This document shows, piece by piece, positions 30,848-41,245 of a DNA stretch of 41,623 nucleotides (positions are counted from its first letter, which is position 1; the number at the start of each line of letters is the position of its first letter). Source of the stretch: Chara braunii (Eukaryota; Streptophyta; Charophyceae; Charales; Characeae); contig BFEA01000703.1 in the NCBI GenBank assembly GCA_003427395.1, forward strand, positions 467,705 to 509,327, given 5' to 3'. The position numbers and the translations under genes were made by a program. The notes under the pieces were generated by a model. It made no database searches, was not told the DNA's origin, and saw nothing but the letters and a program-made list of their open reading frames with translations.

Positions 30848-31290
30848 TGTCGAGTGCATCGGCCCCCGCTCGAGCGAGGGGCCTCCCGGCCTCGTTACGC
30901 AGGAGAAACTTAGGCTTTCAACTTTTTAGAAACAACTCGGGGATGACACGGTAACCTGCGTCGACCCTTCGCCGCTCCGACCGAGTGCGCCAACTATACA
31001 TCTCACGGTCCCCTACGACAGGATAGGTTCCCGCAGGGCACAACTTACCTTCCCTAAGTGGTTGTCACCACCCTTAGGGGCGTATCCCCGCCGAGCTACC
31101 GACCCACATGCGAAGGCTTTTATAATACAATTACAGAGGTAGGCTGGTCGAGGGCGTTTGCTCGTTCGCTGTAGCGTAGGTACGCATGGTTGAACGCCAA
31201 AGTGAACCCGAACGTCGTCTGTCCCTGAGGCGCCGATCTCCCAGGAATCAAAACGTACGCTGATCGGCTAGGACGTGATATTCCAAGCGT
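30848..31290 (-). ncRNA. Conserved structured module at the LTR 3' end, copy C
   Basis: In sense: GCGAACGAG then AACGCCCTCG, GGCGGGGATACGCCCC, then a stem CCCTAAG/CTTAGGG with inner TGGT/ACCA capped by GACA, then CCTATCCTGTCGTAGGGG, ending CTCGACA. It is the best-preserved fold of the four. Confidence 0.65.
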
Positions 31291-34200
31291 AAGGAAATCT
31301 CAATCAATCCTAGTCCCTTCTTTCAAAAACAATCAAGAGTTAATCAGACAAAACACTTTCAAAACAAGACTCAGGTCAACGTAAGTTGACTTATCTTCTT
31401 AAATCGATATGTACATATTGTAATCATGCCTACCACTCGTTCAGATCAAATCAACAAAGGTTGAGTTGACTTGTCATCCAATGACGAGCCAACATGAGTT
31501 GACTTGACTTCACATAACATTTATCAACAAAAGGATAAAAGCATGATTAACATGCATATCGACGCTCAAATGACGTCTAACCAAAATATCTCCACTCTGT
31601 CTGTCAAATGGCTGGGCTGACACAACTTTCTGACTTGATGAGATGCGTCGCGAAGTTTCTTCATTCCGCCCCATACTGACTGCTAGAAAAGAAACGCCGA
31701 CATCTCCCAACTTCCAAGCAGAGCTAAAATGTTTTCGCTCTAGTGGTGACTTCGCTTTCGCTCTAAGATTGATATGAATAACATCTGCAAGTAACCCGGC
31801 TACCACTATACAAGTTAGCGGCCGACTTTAACAACCGAAATACTGGATACCTTATTAAGGACGAGGAACCGCTTTCAAAAATTTGTTGGTTACCTTGTCC
31901 TTGCGACCCGCGTTGACCCTGCTGAAAAGGGTCGTTCTCGGGCTCTAACTATCCAAGCCTTGCTCGCCACATCAACCCCCTGGGACCTCGCTTCTTGTGG
32001 CGAGGCCAACCACGACAAGAGTGCCCAGCTGCACTCTATTTCAACTAGTAGCCATGAGATGAGCTTCTTGTGGCTCAGTTCCCCATTCGCGAGCGGCCCC
32101 TAAAACGACCACTAGAGGGGTGTGTTATGACATATCTCCTTAACGTGAGACGTCAAGAAACTTAAGGCCCTTCAGTGAATAGGCGTACGTCATTTCCGTA
32201 GGAGGTGGTCTGGGATACCCCTTGTCCTCGCCTGAGCGAACCTCGGATCTCAGAAGTCGGCCTGGCTCCACCACAACAGCATGGTATCCCCCCCGCATAA
32301 GTGGTCCACTCCGAGTCGATAGCAGGGTCGGCCCCTAAGGCAACGAACCCCCGCCTCAGATGCCTCCTAGAAAAGGGAAAAACCTCTGCCACGACGGGCA
32401 AAACGATCCCTCGTCGCCTGACGTCAAGGGTAACTTAAATGAAAAGAGAGATCACATAAGAGAAATTCGTTCAGACAGACGGGCACAAACAGAGAGGGTC
32501 GTTCGGGAAGGAATGGATAACCTTGGGAATAAGTCTGTGTCCAATTATATTTCTCTTCTTTGTGGTCGCTTTATATTTTTTTTGTCGTCTTTTCTTTCTT
32601 TCAGTTTGACATATACATACGAGTACGGAGATGTGAAAACAACCATTCATTCACCATTTCTCAACCATATCCCATTTCATTTCAACACGCCTCACCTGCA
32701 GTCAGATCCAACAAAACAAACCATACAAAGACCACAACGCAATCCTTTACTGTTGTCAGACTTTCATTCGCACACGCAGACACACATTTTCTCTACCTTT
32801 TCTGTGAACATTCAAAGAAACAGGGTCAAGCAAGTGTGGGTTCACACAGGTGTGAAGGGATCTGAGTCAGACTAACCGACCTTGAGTGAAAATGATGTAC
32901 GACTCACTCAAGAAAACCGTATGAAATCTCGTTTCAAATTAAAAGATCGCCTAAAAAGCAATCCACACCACACCCTGGTGGTCGTTCGTCACGATAAGTT
33001 GACAACAAAGTGATCCACACCACTCTCTACAACGATTGTCTGCCACAATACCCTCTCAACGCACAATCACCTCCCAATAATCTGACGACGTCTCAGCGTC
33101 GCCGTCACACAAACCGTGCCACCACCCCGTTGCCGTCAATACCAGAATACGCTGCCACAAAATGTCCCTCACAGTTAAGACAACCCGGGCAGCCTCACGC
33201 ACCCTTACCGTTAATGCTGCCATCAACCACCACTAGCTTCACCGTGACACCATCACCAGCGTCAACGTGTTGCCGCCGCGTTATGTGGACAACATAACGC
33301 CGACACTAACTCAAAAAAAAACACGCCGCCACTTCGATGACACTTCCCCTGTGTCAATGCCTCGTCGTCATAAAAAACGGGCAGCGCTTTCGCGCCACCA
33401 TCCAAAATACATTGCCGCAACCACAAAAAAAAACGAGCAGCGTTTCCGTGCCACCACCAAAAATACACTGCCATCGCCGTGCAAAATGGGCATAGTCTCC
33501 CCTGCACTGCTTGCCGAGGACTTGTTGCTGCCTTGCAAAACGAGCAGAGTCTCCCCTGTACCACTTGTCGAAGACCTGCCGCCACCGTGCAAAACGGGCA
33601 GAGTCTCCCCTGCACCGCTTGCCGAAGACCTGTCGCGAGCAGCAGCACCTCCCACTGGCACCATGCAGCCCGGTGGCTATGGCAACCTCTCCTTTCCTCT
33701 CTCACTGCAGACCTCCACTCCACTCCTCTCACTCATTGCCCCTCAGCATTGTGGCAGCATAATGCTGCTCTCCACTCCACGCTCAATCAGAATGTGGGTA
33801 GCATCTCAACTGAGTGAGGATGCTGTTGGTCAACCCTGCTTTTATAGCTTGCTGGAGTGGTGGGCAGCCACTTGAGGCTTAGCCAAAAAAACGGGGCTGA
33901 GCCTAGCCCTCGATCCGAACTTCGATCGAGGTCTGGGAATCTTGATGTTCCACTAGGAACATCAAGTCCCAGGCTTTGGCTATGCACCTGGCCACTTCAC
34001 CCAGCCAGGTGCAGCCACGAAGTGGCTGTATCAAGACATTTTCAACACACTATTGAAACCAACAGTCTGCTGTCACTTCAAGGTCCAGATGCTTCTCTGC
34101 CCTGCATCTGGACTGAGGTCACGAACGAATTCGTGACTGTTTTTTATTTTTCCAACTCTTCTCCTCCCCTCATTCCTTCTTTTTTTTTTTCCTTTTTTTT

Positions 34201-34531
34201 TTTTTTTCTTTTAACCCCCTCGTATTTTTGTGTAGGGGGCAACTCATTTTTCAAGGCAGCAGCCTTCCTTTCCTAAAGTCATTTCTCACAGTCGAACTAG
34301 AGGCATGCTCAACAAGGTCTATTTTTCCCCTGCCCCGTGCGCCCATACCCGACCGTCAAATGTGTCAGGTTCGGGCGCCCATTTGCAGCCCGTTCAATAA
34401 AACGAACGGGCGCAGGTGAGCTACCAACGACGAGGGGCGGATCTAATAGAAAAAAAAGAAAGATCAGAAAAATCTAAAAAAAAATAAAAAAATCTAAAAA
34501 CAAAAAAAGACAAAAAACACTTACCTCCTGT
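30848..34531 (-). repeat. Solo LTR C, 3' part
   Basis: On the minus strand this is the last 3.7 kb of a roughly 5.0 kb LTR that starts at 40826. It ends ...CGACA at 30848 and is followed by no primer-binding site, so it is a solo LTR. It is collinear with D: 31.6 with 35.3 kb, 32.2 with 35.5 kb, 32.4-32.9 with 35.7-36.2 kb, 33.0-33.9 with 36.4-37.4 kb, and 33.9-34.4 with 37.4-37.9 kb. The 202-codon plus ORF (33267-33875) and its overlapping antisense ORF lie in Cys/Thr/Pro-rich low-complexity repeats (ACTGCTTGCCGAAGACCTG-like units), lack a conserved counterpart in D and are not called. Confidence 0.8.
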
Positions 34532-35000
34532 TGTCGAGCGCATCGGCTCCCACCTTTTTTCGCAAAGGCGAGAGCCCTCCCAACCATGTCACGCAGGAGA
34601 TAAACAAAACCAAACCAAGTGACAACTCGGGAACGATGCCTAACTAATCCTGTGAGCCGCCGAGACGGCCGCGGTTGTGTCGCCCTTTCACCGCTCTAGC
34701 CGGGTGCGCCAGTTGTACATTCCGTGGTCCTCTACGACAGGATAGGTTCCCGCGGGGCATAAACTTTCCTTCCCTAAGGGGCTGTCACCACCCTTAGGGG
34801 CGTATCCCTACCAAGCTACCGACCTACATGCGAAAGTTTTTAAATGCAATCGCAGAGGTAGGTCAGCCGAGGGCGTTTGCTCGTTCGCTGAAGTATAAAT
34901 ACGTTTGGTTAACGCCAAGCGAACCCGAACGCCGTTCGTACCTTAGGGCGCTGATCTCCTAGGTACGAAGCAAACGTCGGTCGACTAGGACGATCTCAGC
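34532..35000 (-). ncRNA. Conserved structured module at the LTR 3' end, copy D
   Basis: Same landmarks as copies A-C: GCGAACGAG then AACGCCCTCG, GGGATACGCCCC, stem CCCTAAGG/CCTTAGGG capped by GGTGACAGCC, CCTATCCTGTCGTAG, ending GCTCGACA at 34532. Confidence 0.65.
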
Positions 35001-38000
35001 CAAGCGTGAAAACCAACATTAATCCTAATCCCTTTCACACATAGTCAAGCGAAAGTTACAACAACCACATATAATTACATCAAAAGGATCGACCGTAGTC
35101 GACAGGAACATATCCAATCTGAAATGATAACCAAAAGAATTCAGATCCTCATTTGACACATCCAACAACACAATATCAAATCGAAATCCGACCATCTCAG
35201 GTCGAACTCAACAAAACAATCATACAACCACCAACAAGGAGTCGGTTATCGACAATAACATAACCACAACCGACATGGTAGTCGGACTGCCTTAGTTTTG
35301 ACTTGATGAGACGCGTTGCCAAATTCATTCGTTCCAGCCTACCGCCAACCTAAGACTATGCACACTCACACCTATCTCCATACTTCCTCAATCTTATTGG
35401 CTAACAGGTTTCTTTGCGATAATTTTTAATCAGGGGCATTGCCTGAAGTGTTATATGTCTTTCCCTCTAGGAAGTGGTCTGGGGTACTCCTCCTCGTCCG
35501 AGCACAACACTCGGATCTCAGAAGTCGGTCCGTCTCCACCGAATCGGCGAAGTACCCTCCCGTAGAACAGTCCACTCAGGGTCGATAACAGGGCGGGCTC
35601 CCGAAGCAACGAACCCCCCGCCCCAGATGCTTCCTAGAGATAGAAGACGTGTCCACTGCAAGTAGCCTCCATATATTTTTCATTTCTCCTAAGTCCAGGG
35701 TAACTTGGACGAAAAAAAATCGAAGGAGATAAAAAACGAGAATCATTTGGACAGTTAGAGGTGGAAAAGGTAATTCGGGATAGAAAGGGTCTTCCTCAGT
35801 AAGAGGCTAAGTCCATTTAACCTTATTTGGCTTTATTTCAATCGAATTCATTTTACAACATGCTGAATTTATCTTTTTCAAAACAACGGTTTTCACTTCC
35901 ACAAGCAGGCAGGTGGAAGGCAGAAAGGAAACAATTTTTTGCATCAGCCCATGTAGACACAATAAGCCTCCTTTACAAGCATTACTCTACCTACCTGCAC
36001 AGACCTCAAAGCAGAACAAACAAATTCAAAGGAAACCAATACAACCCCATATCCAAGTCAAACTTCACCATTCACACGCGAACACACATTCCTTTGCCTT
36101 TTCAATGAACATTCGATTGAACGAGGTCAAACAAAGTGTGGGTTCACACAGGTGTGACAGGAAATCTGAGTCAATCAAATGACCTTGAGTGAAGTTTGAT
36201 CCGGCCCACTCAAGAAAGCCAGGTAATATTTCAGACAGAAGAAAATAATCGTCGTATAAAATTATGCGGCTCACAACTCCACAAGTTGTGACCTCTCCCC
36301 TGAATCAAGGTGCGCGTCCTTCTCCAAGTGTCCGATCACACAAAGGCCGGGTTGATTGAAAGAATTCAAATGGGATAACCTTCCAGTAGGGTGCTCTCAA
36401 GAGTAAGTCCCACGTCTTCTCAACGTCCCAAACAGTCTCAACGCAGTCCCTAATGCACCTTCACCACCAAGGATACTCCCTAACCAACCGCAAGTTCACA
36501 CCGCCTCCCATCACCATGTCCGCTCACAATAGCCACACCAACATATCGGTCCCGATCACAACAACCAGTCCCACCTAGTCCCAAAATGGTCCCAGATGGT
36601 CTTAATGCAATCCCATACTATCGCCTGCAATACCGGATGGTCCAAAACTCAAAACCGCTTGCATTGCGCGCGGCAAAAAAAATAAAGGTGGCCCCCGGTG
36701 AAACCCGCAGGTGTCGCGAACCCTATTACAATGTCCTTCCGGCGCAACCGCAAGTGCTGCAACTCCAATAGCCAGTGTCACGTGCACTCACTCCGCGATC
36801 TTTTCATGCCGCCGGTCCACGCACCTCTGCCGCATAGACCCAATCATGCACCAGCATTAGCCCAACCTCTAGGCCACACTGAAATCCACCAACCGCCGCG
36901 CACCACAAAAATAGCACGGACCACTGCTTGCTGTGCTGTCAAAACCGGTACCATGGCTGCCCCGCAACACCACCGCCAGATCACACACAAAAAACTACCT
37001 CCACTGTGACGTAAGAGACCCGCAACATCTTCCCTCACAATAGTGCTGCCGACAACATAACCCCCAAAAAAATAGCGTCGATACCACCGCCAATCTCGAC
37101 AGCATGATCCCACCGAAAATGTTGCAGCCACCATGCCAAAAACAAACGGCAACACTTCCCTACTGACACTACGCAGCACGGTGGCTACGCCAGCCTCTCC
37201 CTTCCCTTCTGACTGACGACCTCCACTCTCCACTCCAGCACCTCCACCGGCAGCACCGTCCCTCTCCAGCAGCATGCAGCAGCCAGCCAACATTCACTCA
37301 AGTGAATGCCCCAACAGCACTGCCACAAGTGTGAGGCTGCTGGGTAGAGTGCTGACTTTTATAGCCAGCCGATGGCTATGGGCAGCTGCTTTGCCCACAG
37401 CCAGGCAAAATTTGTCAGTGTTCCTGACCCTTGATCTAAATCAATGGCCATGAGCCCTGTGCCTTGGTTTTCCCCTACTAGGGGAACTAGGGTCGTCAGA
37501 TTCCAGGAGTACCTGGCCTTTTCCCAGGCCAGGTGCTCTTGGAAATGGCTGTACTCAGCCACTTCAAAGCTGCCTGTCCCATCAGCCCCTGGAACCTTCT
37601 AGGGGCTGCACCTGTTCTACAGCCGCGGCCACATTCGCGGCCGTTATATTTTTCTTCCCTTCCTTTTCTCCCCTCTTCTTCTTCATCCTGCCCCCTCGTT
37701 TCCCCCTTGGTCATTTCACGGAGTCGAACTAGAGTTAAGCTCAACAGGGGCTCATTCCCCTGTCCTACCGCGCGCCCGTAATTGGCCGCCAATAGTGCCA
37801 GGTACGGTGTCATTCTGCTGCCCGTTCTCAAAACCCAACGGGCGCAGGTAAGATGAGGGGAGGGGGCAATACCAACGAATAGAAAAGAAAAAAAACAAGA
37901 AAAAATAAAAAAAACGAAACTCTAAAAAACAAATTCCAAATGTGCCCTTTCCCACACGCCTGTACCCGGATGCCCACGTGGCCGGGTGCAGGTGACGCTC

Positions 38001-38127
38001 TGCAGCCTGTTCACTATGTGAACAGGCGCCGAGCCATAGGAGCTGCACAATTGGAGGCTTACCTGTTGGCCACTGCGTTGCTCCTCGTCGTCTGTAGGTA
38101 AGGCCTCCGTGTCTCTCTCTTTCCTGC

Positions 38128-38130
<3 letters not shown>

Positions 38131-38154
<24 letters not shown>
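38131..38154. repeat. (AGT) microsatellite
   Basis: About eight trinucleotide units; it explains the poly-Tyr runs in antisense ORFs. Confidence 0.9.
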
Positions 38155-38159
<5 letters not shown>

Positions 38160-38549
38160 CCTCGGTAGTGAACAATTCCCTGTTCTAGCAGTCGATACAT
38201 TCAACTTCACCCATCCGTGGATGGCAGTAGCAGCTCGTTCGTCAAGACGAACTGGTGCTCTAGTAGAATCACGAACAAGAGAAAGAAAGACAGAATCTAA
38301 AGAATCTAAAGAAAAAAAATAAAACAAAATCCAAAATAAATCTAAAAGAAGAAAATCCTAAAGAAAATCTGAGGAAAAAAAACAAAAAAAACAAGAAAAA
38401 AAAAGAAAAGAACTCTTACCTTTCTGCAGAAACGGTCGCCTGTTTTTACGGGCGTTGTCACACAGATTGGGGACTGAAGTGCCCCAATCACTTCTAAAGG
38501 CGTCAAGTGGCGCTCCTCGTTGTTTAGTTTTTTTTTTTTTTTTTTTTTT

Positions 38550-38643
38550 GCCCCGTCGGCCTTAGCCAATGGCCACTTCGTGGGACATCCCACGAACTGT
38601 TGAAATGCAGACCTGAGTTCGAGTCCGGATTTTTTTTTTTTTT
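38550..38643 (+). ncRNA. tRNA-like Pol III unit with T-tract terminator
   Basis: TTAGCCAATGG at 38562-38572 fits the Pol III A box and GTTCGAGTCC at 38617-38626 fits the B box, about 45 bp apart as in tRNA genes. A run of 14 T starts at 38630, directly after the B-box arm, and would terminate Pol III. Between the boxes are the arms TCGTGGGA/TCCCACGA and the GAACTGTTGAA segment shared with the B LTR units at 24.5-24.7 kb. It cannot fold as a full tRNA and is best read as a tRNA-derived SINE head. Confidence 0.6.
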
Positions 38644-38644
38644 C

Positions 38645-38689
38645 CTCGATTTATGCGTGTTATCTTTGCGCAGGGCCATGCTGATCTTC
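38645..38689 (-). ncRNA. U6 snRNA 3'-half fragment in solo LTR D
   Basis: The minus strand reads GAAGATCAGCATGGCCC then TGCGCAAAGATAACACGCA and TAAATCGAG, followed by an A tract (38643-38630). Plant U6 snRNA has the same order from its GAAGATTAGCATGG segment to the 3' end; I count three substitutions and one missing C over about 45 nt against remembered Arabidopsis U6. It is a retroposed U6 fragment, not a U6 gene: the 5' stem-loop and ACAGAGA box are absent. Confidence 0.8.
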
Positions 38690-38769
38690 GTGCGGTCGAT
38701 CTCGGCCGTGTGATCTTCGCGATCGATGATCGAAATCGACCGCGCCGACAAAAAGGTGGCCATCTCCAA

Positions 38770-38862
38770 AAGGAGCTAGCCCAATGGCGCAGTATGTCGG
38801 ATTCGATCCCGATACCTGTTGGGTATGAGTCATCTGCTGTAACCTACTGGGCTAACTCCTAT
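38770..38862 (-). ncRNA. tRNA-like head linked to the U6 fragment, copy D
   Basis: The minus strand has A box TTAGCCCAGTAGG (38843-38855) and B box GGGATCGAATCC (38799-38810), with 12-bp complementary ends (GGAGTTAGCCCA and TGGGCTAGCTCC). It lies about 0.63 kb inside the LTR, as does the C copy. An 80-bp spacer with the inverted repeat GCGGTCGAT/ATCGACCGC separates it from the U6 fragment. Confidence 0.6.
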
Positions 38863-39661
38863 CACGACAGTGATAAGAGCAGCTGTTCTATAAGAAGAGC
38901 TTGCCCAATCGTTATCCCCCTGTCGGGGCTTTGCAGGCCCCGCCTGCCTATGGCCTCGCAGGCCCTGCCTGCCTGCCTGTGGCCCTGCAGGCCCTGCCTG
39001 CCCGTGGCCTTGCACGCCCTGCCGGCAGGCCTTACCCCGTCGGTTGGCCGCGTGATCTCGGCATCGGCCTATCAACCCACTGGCTCAATGTCAACCTCCG
39101 CGGCCCAGAAAAATGCTTTCTTCCTACTCCCCCTGCGTCGCAGTCCTATACCCGGCGCATCTCTCTTTGTAGCCTACTTAGGCCCTGAATCGCGCGGCTT
39201 ACATTATTTTAGGTAGAATAGGTCTAGCCCTAGCGTTCCCACGTCCGCGTGCCTCTGCGGTCTCAACTAGAGTGGAGTATTGCCAACTACTATCGTTACA
39301 CTCGGACGCCATAAGCATCCGGACTAAAGCTCGAAAAACTTTAAATCTCTCAGTCATAGGTCAGGTCTGAATAAACGTTGTGGCAAACGTCAGTCTCATC
39401 AAGTCCATCAATTCAACGAAAGAGTCAGACAACGTCCAGCGCTGAAAAACCCCGGCAAATACCCTTGTCAGGGTATTTGCCCCGACACCGTTACCCCTGC
39501 TTCGAGGCGCCATCAGTGGCAGGTTTGGGTGCCCATCAGCAACCCGTTCAACAAAACGAACGAGCTGTAGGTGAATCTAAGAAGACAGAGGAGGGGGGTG
39601 TATATTTCCATGTTCTGGTAGCGGATTCCTTCAATTTTGCTCTTCCCACATACAGTCATAC

Positions 39662-39723
39662 AGACTGTCGAGGCTCAGCCTCCAACCTCCTGATGAGTCG
39701 GTGAAAGTCCGACGAAACAGTCT
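39662..39723 (+). ncRNA. Hammerhead ribozyme, type III
   Basis: All core elements are present in order: stem III 5' strand AGACTGT (39662-39668), cleavage triplet GUC with predicted cut after 39669, stem I GAGG (39670-39673) pairing CCTC (39686-39689), CUGAUGA (39690-39696), stem II GTCGG (39697-39701), 7-nt loop, CCGAC (39709-39713), GAAA (39714-39717), and CAGTCT (39718-39723) closing stem III as a 7-bp helix that includes the A15.1-U16.1 pair. It lies on the plus strand, antisense to LTR C. A 16-T tract starts 10 nt downstream. Plant retrozymes carry type III hammerheads in short LTRs (known); a hammerhead in a 5 kb LTR is unusual. Stem I is short, and GAGGC can alternatively pair with GCCTC inside its loop. 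Confidence 0.85.
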
Positions 39724-39733
39724 AGCAGTGATG

Positions 39734-39749
39734 TTTTTTTTTTTTTTTT
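39734..39749. repeat. 16-T tract after the hammerhead
   Basis: An uninterrupted T run. On the plus strand it could end Pol III transcription of the hammerhead unit; on the minus strand it reads as an A tract. Which is relevant is unknown. Confidence 0.9.
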
Positions 39750-40013
39750 ATCTGCAGTCCGTTCGTCAAAACGAACGGCTGCTTGCTCAGCTGAAAGAAA
39801 CGGGGGAGGGAATCTAAAGAAAAGTAAATGAAGAAAGAATCTAAAAAGAATCAAAAAAAAAAAAAAAAAAAAATCAAAATAAATCTATAAAACTAGAAAA
39901 AAAAAGACCAATTAGGTTGCCCGTTCACGACGGGCACCTGCAACAATTCTGGGGATTATAAGCCCTCAGTTGCTTCTCTTCGCGCCATGTGGCGCTTCAT
40001 TTGCAACTTAGTT

Positions 40014-40192
40014 TTTTTTTGTTTTGTTTTGTTTTTTAATTTTTTTTTTTTGTTTTGTTTTGTTTTTTAATTTATTTATGCGTGTCATCATTGCGCAGCT
40101 AGCCCGATAGGAAGCGCACAGCCAGACTTGATCCCGGTATCCGTTGGGTAAGAGTTAAGTGTTGTATCCTACTGGGCTAGCTCCTATCACAA
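40014..40192 (-). ncRNA. Composite SINE-like unit: tRNA-like head, U6 3' end, A-rich tail (copy C)
   Basis: On the minus strand the tRNA-like head (40192-40098) has A box CTAGCCCAGTAGG and a weakened B box GGGATCAAGTC. It joins directly to TGCGCAATGATGACACGCAT plus AAAT (40097-40074), which differs from plant U6 (remembered sequence) at one of 24 positions. It is followed by an A-rich tail of about 60 nt (AAAACAAAAC repeats, 40073-40014). The tripartite layout is that of a chimeric retroposon. It sits about 0.63 kb from the LTR start, as in D, so it predates the split of C and D. Confidence 0.75.
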
Positions 40193-40830
40193 TAGTGATA
40201 GGAGCAACTCTTCTATGTGAAGAGCTTGCCCAGTCACTTCTCCCCCATGCCGTGGCCTTGCAGGCTCTGCCTGTCTGCGGATCTGTAGATCCCGTCTGCC
40301 TGAAGCCTAAAAGGCTTTGCTGGCAGGCCCTGTCCTGCCGGTTAGCCGCGTGACCTCGAGATCGGCCTGTCAACCCCCTGGCTCGGTGTCAACCCCCACG
40401 GCCCAGGAAATAAAACCCTTCTTCCTATTCCCCCTGCGGCGCAGCTCCCTCTTTTTAGGCTACTTAGGCCCTGAATCGCGCGGCTGCAGTCTTTTAGGTA
40501 GCATAGTCTAGTTTTAGTTTTTCCACGACCATGTACCTCTGCGGCCCTGTCGGAAACCGCGGACGACAGGTTATACCGCCGACTCCCGCTGTTTCAATCG
40601 GACGTCAACGACGTCATCATGCGTCAACGACGCCAAGTTCTAAAAAGGTTCAAGTCTCTCGGTCATAGGTCAGAATCTTTGGCAACGCCAATCTCATCAA
40701 GTCTCCCAATCAAAAAAAGGGTCGGGTAGTGTTCGACACGAATCTCTCAATCCAACAAAAAGGTCAGACAATGTCCGATCTTGAAAAACTCGGGCAGAAA
40801 CCCTCACAGGGGTTTCTGTCCTGACAGCGG

Positions 40831-41210
40831 CCGGTGAAGAACCCTACATTGGGACGTCCGCAGTCGACGGTTCTTCGCGTGTCGACACAAGGCGATCGTT
40901 CAGTCAACCAGGACGAACCGACGATCGCAGAGCAGCGAATGGCGGACCTGCCACACACCAACCCTCCCCGGTAGGACCCGGTAGTGTTTCCACAACACGC
41001 CCACTGTCCATGAACGAATATGGGCCCGACCATGTCCAAATAGGATCGCAAAAAAAATTAAAAAATCGTTTTTTTTTTTGTGTTTGGGAATCGATGCCGA
41101 GCCTCTTGCGGTTCCCGATAACTTCGGAACTGGCAAAAACTCGTAATTTCCCATCACTGGTGAAGGCACTAATGGTTTAAAAGCAAAAAAAAAATAAAAA
41201 AATTCAGGGT

Positions 41211-41245
<35 letters not shown>

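Larger units (their letters stand above)
34532..39487 (-). repeat. Solo LTR D, 4.96 kb, nested in C
   Basis: It starts at 39487 on the minus strand with TGTCGGGGC and the hairpin GGCAAATACCC/GGGTATTTGCC (39454-39481, 6-nt loop), and ends GCTCGACA at 34532. No interior or primer-binding site follows, so it is a complete solo LTR. It interrupts C between 34531 and 39488; removing it joins two C parts into an LTR of nearly the same length as D. Flanks are CTGT (34528-34531) and CCGT (39488-39491), compatible with a 4-bp duplication with one substitution. No gene is supported inside; the 191-codon minus ORF near 37752-38327 spans T-rich tracts and is not called. Confidence 0.8.
39488..40826 (-). 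repeat. Solo LTR C, 5' part
   Basis: First 1.34 kb of LTR C, starting TGTCAGGAC at 40826 with the hairpin CAGAAACCC/GGGTTTCTG (40795-40818, 6-nt loop). It is collinear with D from 39487 to about 38160. Relative to D it has about 110 extra bp (about 39645-39750) that carry the hammerhead ribozyme and a 16-T tract. Confidence 0.8.

Noticed and set aside
32360-32875. 171-codon plus-strand ORF
   Set aside because: It lies in solo LTR C, antisense; the collinear D region (35.7-36.2 kb) is broken in that frame and no domain is visible.
33267-33875. 202-codon plus-strand ORF and 156-codon antisense ORF
   Set aside because: They are produced by imperfect tandem repeats inside solo LTR C; the collinear part of D has no equivalent ORF.
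38645-38689. Functional U6 snRNA gene
   Set aside because: Only the 3' half is present, with substitutions and an A tail; there is no 5' stem-loop, ACAGAGA box, USE or TATA.
38653-39216. 187-codon plus-strand ORF
   Set aside because: It runs antisense through the U6 fragment, tRNA-like head and CCTGCCTG repeats of solo LTR D.
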